From Burkholderia cepacia GG4 (lineage in GTDB: Bacteria; Pseudomonadota; Gammaproteobacteria; Burkholderiales; Burkholderiaceae), in contig NC_018513.1 of NCBI RefSeq assembly GCF_000292915.1, positions 2,170,001 to 2,234,000 of the forward strand: DNA of 64,000 nucleotides, in the 5' to 3' direction. Positions 44,745-53,902 of the stretch are shown piece by piece. Position 1 is the stretch's first letter. Each line of letters opens with the position of its first letter. The notes under the pieces were generated by a model that was given only the letters and a program-made list of their open reading frames with translations, did no database searches and was not told the DNA's origin. Made by a program: the position numbers and the translations under genes.

Positions 44745-46634
44745 TCAGACCGCCCAGCACGAACAGCCGAACGCACCCCAGAAGCCCTTCGCGTCCGAGG
44801 TCGGCAACGCACGGCCCCACGCGCCCGCATGCGCATGGCCGTGCACGCCGCACGCGCTCGCGCAGCCGCACATCGCCGCGGCGGCGGCCCGTTGCAGCGG
44901 CGCGCCCTCTCGCTGCGTCGCGCCCCAGCCGCCGTAGCCGCCGTAGGCCCGCACGGGCGACCAGTCCGGCATCGCGGGCGGAATCGGCGCGTCGTGCGAC
45001 GCGAACGGCCCCGCGCCCCACACGATCCGCCCGCCGACCACCGTCAGCAATGCCGTCGTGTCGGCAATATCGTCCTCTGCGCATGTGAAGAAATCGCGGT
45101 CCGGGACCATCAGATCGGCGAGCTGCCCGACCACGATGCGCCCCTTCTTGCCCTCCTCGTTCGAGAACCACGTCACGTACTCGGTCCACATCCGCAGCGC
45201 GGTTTCGCGATCGAGCAGGTTGCGCTGCGGATACATCCGCAGGCCGCCGACCGTCTTGCCCGTCACGAGCCATGCGAGCGATACCCACGGGTTGTACGAC
45301 GCCACGCGCGTCGCATCGGTGCCGGCCGACACCTTGAGCCCCTTGCCGAGCATCTTCGCGACGGGCGGCGTCGCCTCGGCCGCCTGCGCGCCATAGCGCT
45401 CGACGAAGTACTCGCCCTGGTACGCCATCCGGTGCTGCACCGCGACGCCGCCGCCGAGCGCCGCGATCCTGTCCATCGAGCGCTCCGAGATCGTTTCCGC
45501 ATGATCGAAGAACCAGTTCAGGCCGGCAAGCGGGATGTCCTTGTTCACCTTCTCGAACACGTCGAGCGCGCGGCTGATGGTTTCGTCATAGGTCGCGTGC
45601 ATGCGCCACGGCCAGCGGTTCTGCGCGAGCACGCGCACCACGCCTTCGAGATCGTCTTCCATCTGCGCGGGCAGGTCCGGACGCGCGACGCGGAAGTCCT
45701 CGAAATCGGCCGCCGAGAACACCAGCATTTCGCCCGCGCCGTTGTGGCGGAAGTAGTCGCTGCCGTCGTGATACTTGACGCTCTTCGTCCAGTTCACGAA
45801 GTCTTCCTTCTCGGCATTCGGCTTCTGCGTGAACAGGTTGTACGCGATCCGGATCGTCATCTCGCCCGCGTCGTGCAGCTTGCGGATCACTTCGTAATCG
45901 TCGGGGTAATTCTGCGAACCGCCGCCTGCGTCAATCACGCCCGTCACACCGAGCCGGTTCAGCTCGCGCATGAAGTGACGCGTCGAGTTGTACTGATACT
46001 CGAACGGCAGCTTCGGCCCCTTCGCGAGCGTCGCGTAGAGGATCGTCGCGTTCGGGTTCGCGAGCAGCAGGCCCGTCGGGTTGCCCGCGTCGTCGCGCAG
46101 GATCGTGCCGCCCGGCGGCTCCGGCGTGTCCTTCGTATAGCCGACCACGCGCAGCGCGGCCGCGTTCAGCAGCGCGCGATCGTACAGGTGCAGGATGAAC
46201 ACCGGCGTATCGGGCGCGGCCGCGTTGAGCTCGTCGATCGTCGGCAGGCGCTTTTCCGCGAACTGGTGCTCGGTGAAGCCGCCGACCACGCGCACCCACT
46301 GCGGCGCCGGCGTGATCGCGACCTGCTGCTTGAGCATCTCCATCGCGACCGCGAGCGAGCGCACGCCGTCCCAGCGCAGCTCCAGGTTGTAGTTCAGCCC
46401 GCCGCGAATCACGTGCGTGTGGTTGTCGGTCAGGCCCGGCAGCACGGCGCGGCCGTCGAGGTCGACCACCTTGGTCGCGCGGCCGGCGAGCGGCATGACT
46501 TCCGCGTTGCTGCCGACCGCGACGAAGCGGCCATCCTTGATCGCCACGGCGGTGGCGACGGGGTTCGCACGGTCGAGCGTCGTGATGCGCCCGTTGTGCA
46601 GGATCAGATCCGGTTGATTATCGGTTGCGCTCAT
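44745..46634 (-). CDS. YtcJ-like amidohydrolase with Cys/His-rich C-terminal tail
   Basis: A 629-aa metal-dependent hydrolase of the amidohydrolase_3/YtcJ group. The metal site includes GLTDNHTHVIRGG near residue 70, MHATYDETI near 325, FDHAETI near 350 and the late Asp in SAGTDATRV near 415. The last 50 residues are unusual: CGCASACGVHGHAHAG and then FGCSCWAV give five Cys and two His, a possible metal-binding or membrane-partner site. Substrate unknown. No signal peptide is seen, so it is cytoplasmic. It is the second gene of the operon and was called from ATG 46634. Confidence 0.9.
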   Translation of the reverse strand: MSATDNQPDLILHNGRITTLDRANPVATAVAIKDGRFVAVGSNAEVMPLAGRATKVVDLDGRAVLPGLTDNHTHVIRGGLNYNLELRWDGVRSLAVAMEMLKQQVAITPAPQWVRVVGGFTEHQFAEKRLPTIDELNAAAPDTPVFILHLYDRALLNAAALRVVGYTKDTPEPPGGTILRDDAGNPTGLLLANPNATILYATLAKGPKLPFEYQYNSTRHFMRELNRLGVTGVIDAGGGSQNYPDDYEVIRKLHDAGEMTIRIAYNLFTQKPNAEKEDFVNWTKSVKYHDGSDYFRHNGAGEMLVFSAADFEDFRVARPDLPAQMEDDLEGVVRVLAQNRWPWRMHATYDETISRALDVFEKVNKDIPLAGLNWFFDHAETISERSMDRIAALGGGVAVQHRMAYQGEYFVERYGAQAAEATPPVAKMLGKGLKVSAGTDATRVASYNPWVSLAWLVTGKTVGGLRMYPQRNLLDRETALRMWTEYVTWFSNEEGKKGRIVVGQLADLMVPDRDFFTCAEDDIADTTALLTVVGGRIVWGAGPFASHDAPIPPAMPDWSPVRAYGGYGGWGATQREGAPLQRAAAAAMCGCASACGVHGHAHAGAWGRALPTSDAKGFWGAFGCSCWAV

Positions 46635-46652
46635 ATAGGGTCCTCGATGCGG

Positions 46653-46820
46653 TCAGAAGCCGAGCCAGTGACGCACGGGCCCGATGGCCTGCGCGCCGAT
46701 CAGCATGCCGGCGAGGCCGATCAGCGCGATCAGCGGCGGCGCGGGCGAACGCACCTTGATCACGCTGTACACGACGCCGATCAGCACGCCGGCCGACAAC
46801 GACAATAGATAAGATTCCAT
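46653..46820 (-). CDS. XapX (DUF1427) small membrane protein
   Basis: A 55-aa protein with two hydrophobic segments and the XapX signature LSAGVLIGVVYSVIKVRSPAPP. The family takes its name from a xanthosine locus, but its role is unknown. A GGAG ribosome binding site precedes the ATG at 46820. It is the first gene of the operon, 102 bp from the divergent LysR start, and has a longer paralogue at 48852-49112. Confidence 0.9.
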   Translation of the reverse strand: MESYLLSLSAGVLIGVVYSVIKVRSPAPPLIALIGLAGMLIGAQAIGPVRHWLGF

Positions 46821-46921
46821 AACGTTTTTTCTCCAGGCCGGATTAGAATGACCCGCATCGCGTCGGCTGCATGCTTCGCTGCCGTCGCATCCGCCTCCCT
46901 TCCTTGTCACCCTGTCCGACC

Positions 46922-47845
46922 ATGCAAACCCTTCCTGATCTCGAAGCCTGGGCCATCTTTGCGCGCGTCGCGGAAACCGGTTCGTTCGCCAAGGCCGCGG
47001 AACTGCTCGGCGTGTCGCAACCGACGGTGTCGAAGGCGATCGCGCGGCTCGAAAAGCGCCTCGGCGCGATGCTGCTGTACCGCACGTCGCGCAAGCTGTC
47101 GCTCACGCCAACCGGCGAACTGCTGCGCGACCGCGCGATCCGCCTGCTCGCCGACGCGGAACTGATCGAGAGCGAGGCAACCGCGCAGGCGCTCGAACCG
47201 CACGGCCTCGTGCGCGTGAACGCGCCGATGTCGTTCGGGCTGCACCACCTGTCGCCGCTGCTGCCCGCATTCCTCGAGCGTTATCCGCGCGTCGACATCG
47301 ACCTCGTGCTGACCGACCACATCGTCGACATCGTGTCCGGCGGCTTCGACGTCGCGATCCGCATCGCCGAGCTCAGCGATTCGTCGCTGCGCTCGCGCAA
47401 GCTGTGTGCGGTGCGCCGGCCGCTCGTCGCATCGCCCGCGTATCTCGACCGGCACGGCCGGCCCGAGCATCCGCGCGACATCGAACAGCACGTGTGCCTC
47501 ACCTACACGAACCTGCCGACCCCCGAGTACTGGCGCTTCCGCCATCCGGGATCGGGCGAGGACGTCGGCGTCTCGGTGCACGGACGCATCCGCACCAACA
47601 ACGCCGACGTGATCGTCCCTGCGCTCGTCGCCGGCCACGGCCTCGCACTGCAGCCCGAGTTCCTGGTGTGGGACGAGCTGCAGCGCGGCGAGCTCGAGGA
47701 AGTGATGCACGACTGGAAGATCGCGGACATCAACGTCAACCTCGTCACGCCGCCCGGCATGCTGCGCGCCGCACGGGTGACGGTGCTGCTGGATTTCCTC
47801 GCCGAACATTTCTCGCACGCGCCGTGGGCACTGCCCGTGGACTGA
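46922..47845 (+). CDS. LysR-family regulator of the XapX-amidohydrolase operon
   Basis: A 307-aa LysR protein. The helix-turn-helix is at residues 6-65 ([20 protein letters not shown]). The C-terminal part resembles the PecT/DmlR group ([21 protein letters not shown]). It starts at ATG 46922, divergent from XapX. It probably controls the six-gene operon and perhaps the hydrolase and XapX-2 genes beyond (inference). Confidence 0.93.
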   Translation: MQTLPDLEAWAIFARVAETGSFAKAAELLGVSQPTVSKAIARLEKRLGAMLLYRTSRKLSLTPTGELLRDRAIRLLADAELIESEATAQALEPHGLVRVNAPMSFGLHHLSPLLPAFLERYPRVDIDLVLTDHIVDIVSGGFDVAIRIAELSDSSLRSRKLCAVRRPLVASPAYLDRHGRPEHPRDIEQHVCLTYTNLPTPEYWRFRHPGSGEDVGVSVHGRIRTNNADVIVPALVAGHGLALQPEFLVWDELQRGELEEVMHDWKIADINVNLVTPPGMLRAARVTVLLDFLAEHFSHAPWALPVD

Positions 47846-47857
47846 GCGAACGGCAGC

Positions 47858-47887
47858 CGCCGCCCGCGACGATCACGGCGGGCGGCG
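47858..47887. terminator. Hairpin between convergent LysR and hydrolase genes
   Basis: CGCCGCCCGC at 47858-47867 pairs with GCGGGCGGCG at 47878-47887, with a 10-nt loop and only TT after it. It sits in the 44-bp convergent gap. Confidence 0.5.
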
Positions 47888-47889
47888 CG

Positions 47890-48576
47890 TTACTTCGCCG
47901 GCACGGCCGGGATCGACTCGTGCGGCGTCGCGGTGCGCTGCGGCGCCTTGTGGACCATCGTGTACGCGTAGTCGACGCCCATCCCGTACGCGCCGGAATG
48001 CTCCTTCACGACCGCCATCACCGCGTCGTACGTGTCGCGGCGCGCCCAGTCGCGCTGCCATTCCAGGATGACCTGCTGCCACGTGACCGGCACCACGCCC
48101 GCCTGCACCATCCGCTGCATCGCGAAGTCGTGCGCGGCCTGCGACGTGCCACCCGATGCATCGGCCACCATGTAGATCTCGTAGTCGCCTTCGAGCATCG
48201 CGCAGAGCGCGAACGTCGTATTGCAGACCTCGGTCCACAGGCCCGACACGATCACCTTCTTGCGGCCGTTCGCGGCCAGCGCGTCGCGCACCTTCTGGTC
48301 GTCCCACGAGTTCATCGACGTGCGTTCGAGCGTCTTCTGGTTCGGGAACACGTCGAGCAGTTCGGGATAGGTGTGCCCCGAAAAGCTCTCGGTCTCGACC
48401 GTCGTGATGGTGGTCGGGATGTTGAATGCCTTCGCTGCCTTCGCGAGCCCGACGACGTTGTTCTTCAACGTCTGGCGATCGATCGACTGCACACCGAACG
48501 CCATCTGCGGCTGCTGGTCGATGAAGATCAGCTGGCTGTTCTGCGGAGTAAGTACTTCAAGCTTCGGATTGCTCAT
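47890..48576 (-). CDS. Isochorismatase-family hydrolase (YcaC-like)
   Basis: A 228-aa cysteine hydrolase. The catalytic triad fits Asp in IFIDQQPQMAFGV near 20, Lys in GRKKVIVSG near 107 and Cys in WTEVCNTTFALC near 118. YcaC-type members have unknown substrates, often amides. It starts at ATG 48576 and is divergent from the second XapX gene. Given its place beside the amidohydrolase operon and LysR, it may share the pathway (inference). Confidence 0.92.
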   Translation of the reverse strand: MSNPKLEVLTPQNSQLIFIDQQPQMAFGVQSIDRQTLKNNVVGLAKAAKAFNIPTTITTVETESFSGHTYPELLDVFPNQKTLERTSMNSWDDQKVRDALAANGRKKVIVSGLWTEVCNTTFALCAMLEGDYEIYMVADASGGTSQAAHDFAMQRMVQAGVVPVTWQQVILEWQRDWARRDTYDAVMAVVKEHSGAYGMGVDYAYTMVHKAPQRTATPHESIPAVPAK

Positions 48577-48851
48577 GGCGCATCGAGTCCTGTGAACGAA
48601 AAAAAGGGGGGCTTGCCTCGACCGTGAGAACGGGAGGAGCCGGAGGTGCGTCACGCCGGATCGTCATCCGGCTCGAAATATTTAATCCGCAAACGCGCGG
48701 CGCGAACACCCAAGAAACGGAATCGATGCAATTCCGGAAACGGCGTCCGTTCGGGCACGCTCGCCCTTTTTTTCTTCACGCAAACCCGATACCCTTTCAA
48801 GACCTTGACGGTGCCGCTCCGGTACCGGTCGGCCATGACGGAATGCTTACC

Positions 48852-49112
48852 ATGAAACCGTATGTCTTCTCGCTGCTCGCCGGCATTCTCGCCGGCGTGA
48901 TCTACGGCACGCTCGGCGTGAATTCGCCCGCGCCACCGGTCATCGCGCTCACCGGCCTGCTCGGCATGCTGGCCGGCGAGCAGATCCTGCCCATCGCGCG
49001 GCGCATGCTCGCGGGCCACCGGCTGAACGCGGCATGGCGCGACGCGAAGTGCGGCCAGCACATGTTCGGCGCGCTGCCGGGCGGCAGCACGAACGAGCGC
49101 AAGCCGTCGTGA
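48852..49112 (+). CDS. Second XapX (DUF1427) protein with C-terminal extension
   Basis: An 86-aa XapX-family protein: LLAGILAGVIYGTLGVNSPAPPVIALTGLLGMLAGEQ closely parallels the copy at 46653-46820 (shared pieces include SPAPP and IAL-GL-GML). About 30 hydrophilic residues with one Cys follow the second membrane segment. The start at ATG 48852 has only a weak ribosome binding site; ATG 48843 is possible. The 275 bp upstream hold the divergent promoter with the hydrolase and a TTCCGGAA palindrome at 48732-48739. It leads a plus-strand unit with the antiporter 25 bp later. Confidence 0.82.
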   Translation: MKPYVFSLLAGILAGVIYGTLGVNSPAPPVIALTGLLGMLAGEQILPIARRMLAGHRLNAAWRDAKCGQHMFGALPGGSTNERKPS

Positions 49113-49137
49113 CGCAGTCTCTCTGCATGCGCCGCGC

Positions 49138-50718
49138 ATGAGCAACGTCGAGCTGTTCCATTACCTGCTGCTGTTGATCTGCGGCGCGGGCGCGCTCACC
49201 TGGCTCGCCGAACGCGTGTCGATTCCGCCGGCCGTCGTGCTGCTGCTCGGCGGCTGCGTGGTGGCCGTCGCGGGCAAGCGCACGCCCGACATGGACCCGG
49301 CGCTGCTGCTCGCGGCCGTGCTGCCGCCGCTGCTGATGTCAAGCGGCTTCTATACGGCGTGGAAGGAGTTCCGGCACGAGCTCGCGTCGATCGCCTCGCT
49401 CGCGCTCGGCGCGGTGGTGTTCACGACCGTCGCGGTCGCGCTCGCCGTGCATGCGATGAACCCGGCGTTGCCGTGGGCCGCGTGCTTCACGCTCGGCGCG
49501 ATCGTGTCGCCGCCCGACGCGGTCGCCGCGAAGGCGATCCTGCAGCGTCATCCGCTGCCCGCGCGGCTGGTCGCGGTGCTCGAAGGCGAAAGCCTCGTCA
49601 ACGACGCATCCGGCCTGCTGCTGTACCAGATGGCCGTCTCGGCCGCGCTGGCCGTGACGATCACGACCGCGAGCGCCACCGGCCTGTTCTTTTCGCTCAC
49701 GCTGATCGGCATCGCGGTCGGCCTCGCGTGCGGCCATGCGATGTGCTGGGTGCTGCAGCGCCTGCGCGAGCCGATGCTCGGCATCGTCGTGACCTTCGCG
49801 ATGGCGTGGGGCAGCTACGGGATCGCCGAAGCCGTCCACGGCTCGGGCGTGCTGTCGGTCGTGACCTGCGGCCTCGTGCTCGGCGTGCGCCAGCATCGCG
49901 TGTTCGACGCGGACCTGCGGATCAAGGCGAAGGCGACCTGGGAAGCGATCGTGTTCGTGCTCGACGCGCTCGTGTTCATCCTGATCGGCCTCGCGCTGCA
50001 CGCGATCCTCGCCGGCGTGAACCACGAAGGCGCGGTGCTGATGGCCGGCCTGCGCGTCGCGCTGCCGGCGACGGCCGCCGCGATCGCCGCGCGCGTCGTG
50101 TGGGTGTTCGTCGCGATGTGGCTGCCGGGACGCCTGCGCGCGCCGCGCGCAGGCCACACCGCGTGGTCGTGGCGCGAGGCGGTCGTGCTCGGCTGGTCCG
50201 GCATGCGCGGCGTCGTGAGCCTCGCCGCCGCGATCGCGCTGCCGGGTAACTTCCCCGGCCGCGACCTGATCCTGTTCAGCACGTTCCTGCTGATCATCGC
50301 GACGCTGGTCGTGCAGGGCGGCACGCTCGCGCCGCTGATCCGCGTGCTGAAGCTGCGCCCGGCCGCGCGGCACACGATGTCCGAGCATGCGGTGCGCGCG
50401 CATACGTTCGGCGCGGCGCTCGCCGAGCTCGACGCCCGCGAGCAGCGCGGCTCGGGCCTCGAACGCGCGTCGCTCGACCGCCTGCTGACCGAATACCGGA
50501 GCCGGGTCGCCTTCAACGAACGCGCGCACCGCGACGGCGCGGAGCCGGCCGACATCCGTGCGCGCATGCTGCGCGTCGAGCTCGAGCTGGTCGGCGTGTC
50601 GCGCGACGCGTTGCTCGACCTGCATCGCGACGGCCGGGTCGACGACGCGGTGCTGCACCGCATAGAATCCGAGCTGGATTTCGAGGAACTGCGGCTGCAG
50701 CGCCTGCTCGAACCGTAA
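49138..50718 (+). CDS. CPA1-family Na+/H+ antiporter
   Basis: A 526-aa inner-membrane protein with about 12 hydrophobic segments. GAIVSPPDAVAAKAIL and GESLVNDASGLLLYQM (the ND ion-binding pair) near residues 120-165 identify CPA1/NhaP-YjcE antiporters, which exchange Na+ or K+ for H+. The last 100 residues are a charged cytoplasmic tail. It is followed by osmC (51 bp) and pirin, which suggests a stress-linked unit. Confidence 0.92.
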   Translation: MSNVELFHYLLLLICGAGALTWLAERVSIPPAVVLLLGGCVVAVAGKRTPDMDPALLLAAVLPPLLMSSGFYTAWKEFRHELASIASLALGAVVFTTVAVALAVHAMNPALPWAACFTLGAIVSPPDAVAAKAILQRHPLPARLVAVLEGESLVNDASGLLLYQMAVSAALAVTITTASATGLFFSLTLIGIAVGLACGHAMCWVLQRLREPMLGIVVTFAMAWGSYGIAEAVHGSGVLSVVTCGLVLGVRQHRVFDADLRIKAKATWEAIVFVLDALVFILIGLALHAILAGVNHEGAVLMAGLRVALPATAAAIAARVVWVFVAMWLPGRLRAPRAGHTAWSWREAVVLGWSGMRGVVSLAAAIALPGNFPGRDLILFSTFLLIIATLVVQGGTLAPLIRVLKLRPAARHTMSEHAVRAHTFGAALAELDAREQRGSGLERASLDRLLTEYRSRVAFNERAHRDGAEPADIRARMLRVELELVGVSRDALLDLHRDGRVDDAVLHRIESELDFEELRLQRLLEP

Positions 50719-50769
50719 CGCCCGGCCGGCCGGACGCCGGCCCGCCCCCCTTCCCCACATGGAATTGCA

Positions 50770-51162
50770 ATGAGCGAACTGTCCGTCGAAGCGAGCATCG
50801 GCTCGGTCGATTACCTGGTCCATTTCACCGATGGCGTGCATCAGTGGCGCGCCGACGAACCGGCGTCGCTCGGCGGCGGCGACACGGCACCGACGCCCGT
50901 CGCGCTGCTGCTGTCGAGCCTCGGCGCCTGCACCGCGATCACGCTGAAGATGTACGCGCAACGCAAGGGCTGGCCGCTCGCCGAAGTGCACGTAAAGCTC
51001 GCGCACGAATCGGGCAGCGCCGGCAGCACGATCATGCGCCGCATCACGCTCGACGGCGACCTGTCGGACGAACAGCGCGAGCGCCTGCTGCAGATCGCGA
51101 ACGCATGCCCGGTGCACAAGATCCTCACGCATCCGATCACGATCGACACGGCAGTCGCCTGA
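50770..51162 (+). CDS. OsmC-family protein
   Basis: A 130-aa OsmC-fold protein with the two redox Cys in [14 protein letters not shown] near 55 and [12 protein letters not shown] near 118. OsmC/Ohr proteins reduce organic hydroperoxides with these cysteines. The YhfA-like short form here fits the OsmC branch rather than Ohr. It lies in the antiporter-pirin unit. Confidence 0.93.
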   Translation: MSELSVEASIGSVDYLVHFTDGVHQWRADEPASLGGGDTAPTPVALLLSSLGACTAITLKMYAQRKGWPLAEVHVKLAHESGSAGSTIMRRITLDGDLSDEQRERLLQIANACPVHKILTHPITIDTAVA

Positions 51163-51193
51163 CGCATCGCCCTCCGACCACGAGACCCTCACC

Positions 51194-52078
51194 ATGTCCG
51201 CATCGATCAAGACCCTGCTCACGCCGCGCGAGAGCGACATCGGCAACCTCGTCGTGCGCCGCGTGCTGCCCGCGCGCGCCGCGCGCCTCGTCGGCCCGTT
51301 CATCTTCTTCGACGAGATGGGGCCGGCCGTGCTGCCGGCCGGCCGCGGCATCGACGTGCTGCCGCATCCGCACATCGGCCTCGCGACCGTCACCTACCTG
51401 TTCGACGGCACGCTGATGCATCACGACAGCCTCGGCTTCCGGCAGAAGATCGTGCCCGGCGACGTGAACTGGATGACGGCCGGCCGCGGCATCGTCCATT
51501 CGGAACGTTCGCCCGACGAGGACCGGCCGCGCGAGCAGCCCGTGCACGGGATCCAGACCTGGGTCGCGCTGCCGGTCGAGCACGAGGACACCGCACCCGC
51601 GTTCGTCCATCATGCGGCCGACACGCTGCCGTCGTTCACGCGCGACGGCGCGACCGTACGCGTGATCGCGGGCACCGCGTTCGGGCTCACGTCGCCGGTC
51701 GCCGTGTTCTCGCCGACGCTCTATGCGTATGCGGAATTCGCGGCGGGCGGGCAGCTCGCGCTCGATGCGGAACACGACGAGCGCGGCGTGTATCTGGTCG
51801 ACGGCGACCTGACGATCGACGGCACGCCGCTCGCACCCGCGACGATGGCGGTGCTCGAACCCGGCGCGAGCGTCGCGCTCGCCAGCGCGAGCGGCGCGCG
51901 CGTGATGCTGCTCGGCGGTGCGCACCTGCCGGGCGAGCGGTTCATCGAATGGAATTTCGTGTCGAGCGAGCGCGCCAAGATCGAAGCGGCCCGCAATGCG
52001 TGGGCCGCGCAGACCTTCGGCAAGGTGCCGGGCGAAGAAAACGAGTGGACGCACCAGCCGGAACGCAAGGCGCACTAA
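51194..52078 (+). CDS. Pirin-family protein
   Basis: A 294-aa double-cupin protein. The N-terminal metal ligands are in PHPHIGLATVTYLF and LMHHDSLG near 57-78, and GRGIVHSERSP near 103 supplies the last ligands. Some bacterial pirins act as quercetin dioxygenases, others as redox-sensitive regulators; which applies is unknown. It starts at ATG 51194, 31 bp after osmC, and ends at a strong terminator. Confidence 0.93.
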   Translation: MSASIKTLLTPRESDIGNLVVRRVLPARAARLVGPFIFFDEMGPAVLPAGRGIDVLPHPHIGLATVTYLFDGTLMHHDSLGFRQKIVPGDVNWMTAGRGIVHSERSPDEDRPREQPVHGIQTWVALPVEHEDTAPAFVHHAADTLPSFTRDGATVRVIAGTAFGLTSPVAVFSPTLYAYAEFAAGGQLALDAEHDERGVYLVDGDLTIDGTPLAPATMAVLEPGASVALASASGARVMLLGGAHLPGERFIEWNFVSSERAKIEAARNAWAAQTFGKVPGEENEWTHQPERKAH

Positions 52079-52090
52079 GGCCGTCCATCG

Positions 52091-52130
52091 ACGCACAGCG
52101 GCCGGCATCCACGCCGGCCGCTGTGCGTTT
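52091..52130. terminator. Strong terminator between pirin and bcsR
   Basis: ACGCACAGCGGCCGGC at 52091-52106 and its exact complement at 52113-52128 form a 16-bp stem with a 6-nt loop, followed by TT. It separates the convergent pirin unit and cellulose operon. Confidence 0.9.
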
Positions 52131-52143
52131 ACCTGCCGTGCGT

Positions 52144-52338
52144 TTAGCGCGTCAAGCCCATCAGCTTCGCAAGCACCGGCCAGCGGTCGAGCGATTCGAC
52201 GAACGCGCGCCGCGCCTGCTCGTCGACATAGCGTGCCGGGTCCAGCGCGGGCAGGTGCCGCGCGAGGCCGAGCACATCGTTCGGTTGCGACAGGCGATCG
52301 TCGTCGCCTTCGCCAACATTTACTGTTCGTCGATCCAT
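52144..52338 (-). CDS. bcsR: BcsR-like cellulose biosynthesis protein
   Basis: A 64-aa protein. Its C-terminal half, YVDEQARRAFVESLDRWPVLAKL, matches the BcsR pattern in which a short helix ends in RWPLLAEF in E. coli; the N-terminal half is hydrophilic. In E. coli BcsR works with BcsQ in the inner-membrane synthase complex, and bcsR lies at the head of the bcsRQAB unit. Here it is the last gene, overlapping the end of bcsG by 19 bp. The match is short, so identity is likely but not certain. Confidence 0.75.
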   Translation of the reverse strand: MDRRTVNVGEGDDDRLSQPNDVLGLARHLPALDPARYVDEQARRAFVESLDRWPVLAKLMGLTR

Positions 52339-53876
52339 ACGCCGTCCGGAGTCTTGACCGCATAGCCTGCGGTCGTCCGCATCGTCACCGTGCCCTCATT
52401 CTCGCCGACCATCCGCGTGCGCGGCAGGTCGGCCGCGTATTGCGCGAGCGTCACGCCGGGCTTGAACGGGCTGTTCGACACGAGGTTCGACAGCAGCTGC
52501 GCGAGCGCAAGGAAGCTGGTCGGCTGGTCGATCACCGTCGCCGTGCCGTGATTGCCGGCGAACCCGACGAGCCGCACGCCGACCGGCCCGTGAATCACGC
52601 CCGGCGTCGGAATCTCGCGCAGCCCCGCGATCTGGTTCTTGTCGCCGCGCAGCGCGGCGCCGTGCTCGGGCACGAACACGATCACCGCGCGCCGGCCCGA
52701 CTGCGCGATCAGGTCGGCGAGCCGGTCGAAATCGTTCATCAGCTTGGTCGCGCGCTGCGGATACGAATCGATGCTGGTGAGCGCACTCCCGACCACGCGG
52801 TTGCCGTCGTGCATGCTGATCGTGTTGTAGTACAGCGCGACGGGCCCCGGCACCGACGCGCGCTGCGTGTACCAGCTCGCGAGCGTCGCGTAATCGTCCT
52901 TGATCGCCGAGCCGTCGAACGCATGCATCGCGACCGGCACGGCTGCGTTCGAGACCGGCGGCGCGTCGGGCACGCCGATGTTGTCGTGAATGACCTGCAG
53001 GAAGTTGTCGAAATGGCCGTCGTGGTTCAGCAGCGACTGCACCGTATAGCCGGCGGACGCGAGCTGCGAGAACAGGTAGCACTGCTGCGGCGCCGGCTTG
53101 TACAGGTCCGCGTGCGCTTCCTGCCCGCAGCTCGCGCGCAGCACGCGGATCGCGGCCGGGCCGCTGTAGCTCGCGGCCGTGCTGAAGTTCGTGAACAGGT
53201 AGTCGAAGTGGCTCAGCATCGGATGATTGCGCACCTTCGCGGCATCGAGGTCGTCCCACGACAGCGAGCAGATGTGCAGCACGATCACGTCGAACTGGGC
53301 AGACGGATCGCTGCCGAGATGACCGAACGCGACCTGCCGCTGCGACTCCTGCGCGCGGAACGTCGCGAGCGCCGCATTGTGGTCCTCGGGCTGGCCGGAA
53401 CGCCCGCCCGTCGCGTCGGCCTGCTGCTGCGGGAGCGGCGCGACGACGCGCGCCATCAGCCCGCTGCCGGCTTGCCACAGCGGCATCACGACCAGCACGG
53501 CCAGCACGAAGGTCGCGACGCGCACCCAGCGGTTGACGATGAAATAGACGATCAGCGCGCCCACCACCGTCAGCACCAGCACCGGCGGCAACAGGCGCGG
53601 CAGCAGCTCCATCCAGTAATCGAGGCGGAACGTGCTCACCTCGCGCGCGGCGTCGGCGAGACGCGCGAGCGGCGGCGCATGCAGCTCGCGCGCGAGCAGC
53701 GGCACCGCGATCGCGATCGCCGCAACGAGCCGCACGATGCGCCACACACGCTGCCGGATCGGCGCGCTCGCCGCGAGCGCCACTGCGAACGCGAGGTTCG
53801 CGAGCCACAGCGGCTGCAGGTGGCCGGTCGCGAACAGCGCGAACTTCAGGATGAAATACAGATTCCAGAACGTCAT
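52320..53876 (-). CDS. bcsG: Cellulose phosphoethanolamine transferase BcsG
   Basis: A 518-aa inner-membrane protein with four or so N-terminal hydrophobic segments and a periplasmic alkaline-phosphatase-like domain. The nucleophile region ASYSGPAAIR gives Ser238 by comparison with E. coli BcsG (Ser278). NHDGHFDNF and VPEHGAALRGDK supply metal-site residues. The enzyme adds phosphoethanolamine from lipid to cellulose. It lies 26 bp downstream of bcsA. Confidence 0.94.
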   Translation of the reverse strand: MTFWNLYFILKFALFATGHLQPLWLANLAFAVALAASAPIRQRVWRIVRLVAAIAIAVPLLARELHAPPLARLADAAREVSTFRLDYWMELLPRLLPPVLVLTVVGALIVYFIVNRWVRVATFVLAVLVVMPLWQAGSGLMARVVAPLPQQQADATGGRSGQPEDHNAALATFRAQESQRQVAFGHLGSDPSAQFDVIVLHICSLSWDDLDAAKVRNHPMLSHFDYLFTNFSTAASYSGPAAIRVLRASCGQEAHADLYKPAPQQCYLFSQLASAGYTVQSLLNHDGHFDNFLQVIHDNIGVPDAPPVSNAAVPVAMHAFDGSAIKDDYATLASWYTQRASVPGPVALYYNTISMHDGNRVVGSALTSIDSYPQRATKLMNDFDRLADLIAQSGRRAVIVFVPEHGAALRGDKNQIAGLREIPTPGVIHGPVGVRLVGFAGNHGTATVIDQPTSFLALAQLLSNLVSNSPFKPGVTLAQYAADLPRTRMVGENEGTVTMRTTAGYAVKTPDGVWIDEQ

Positions 53877-53902
53877 CTAAACCACTCCGTGATGAGCGCG
53901 CG

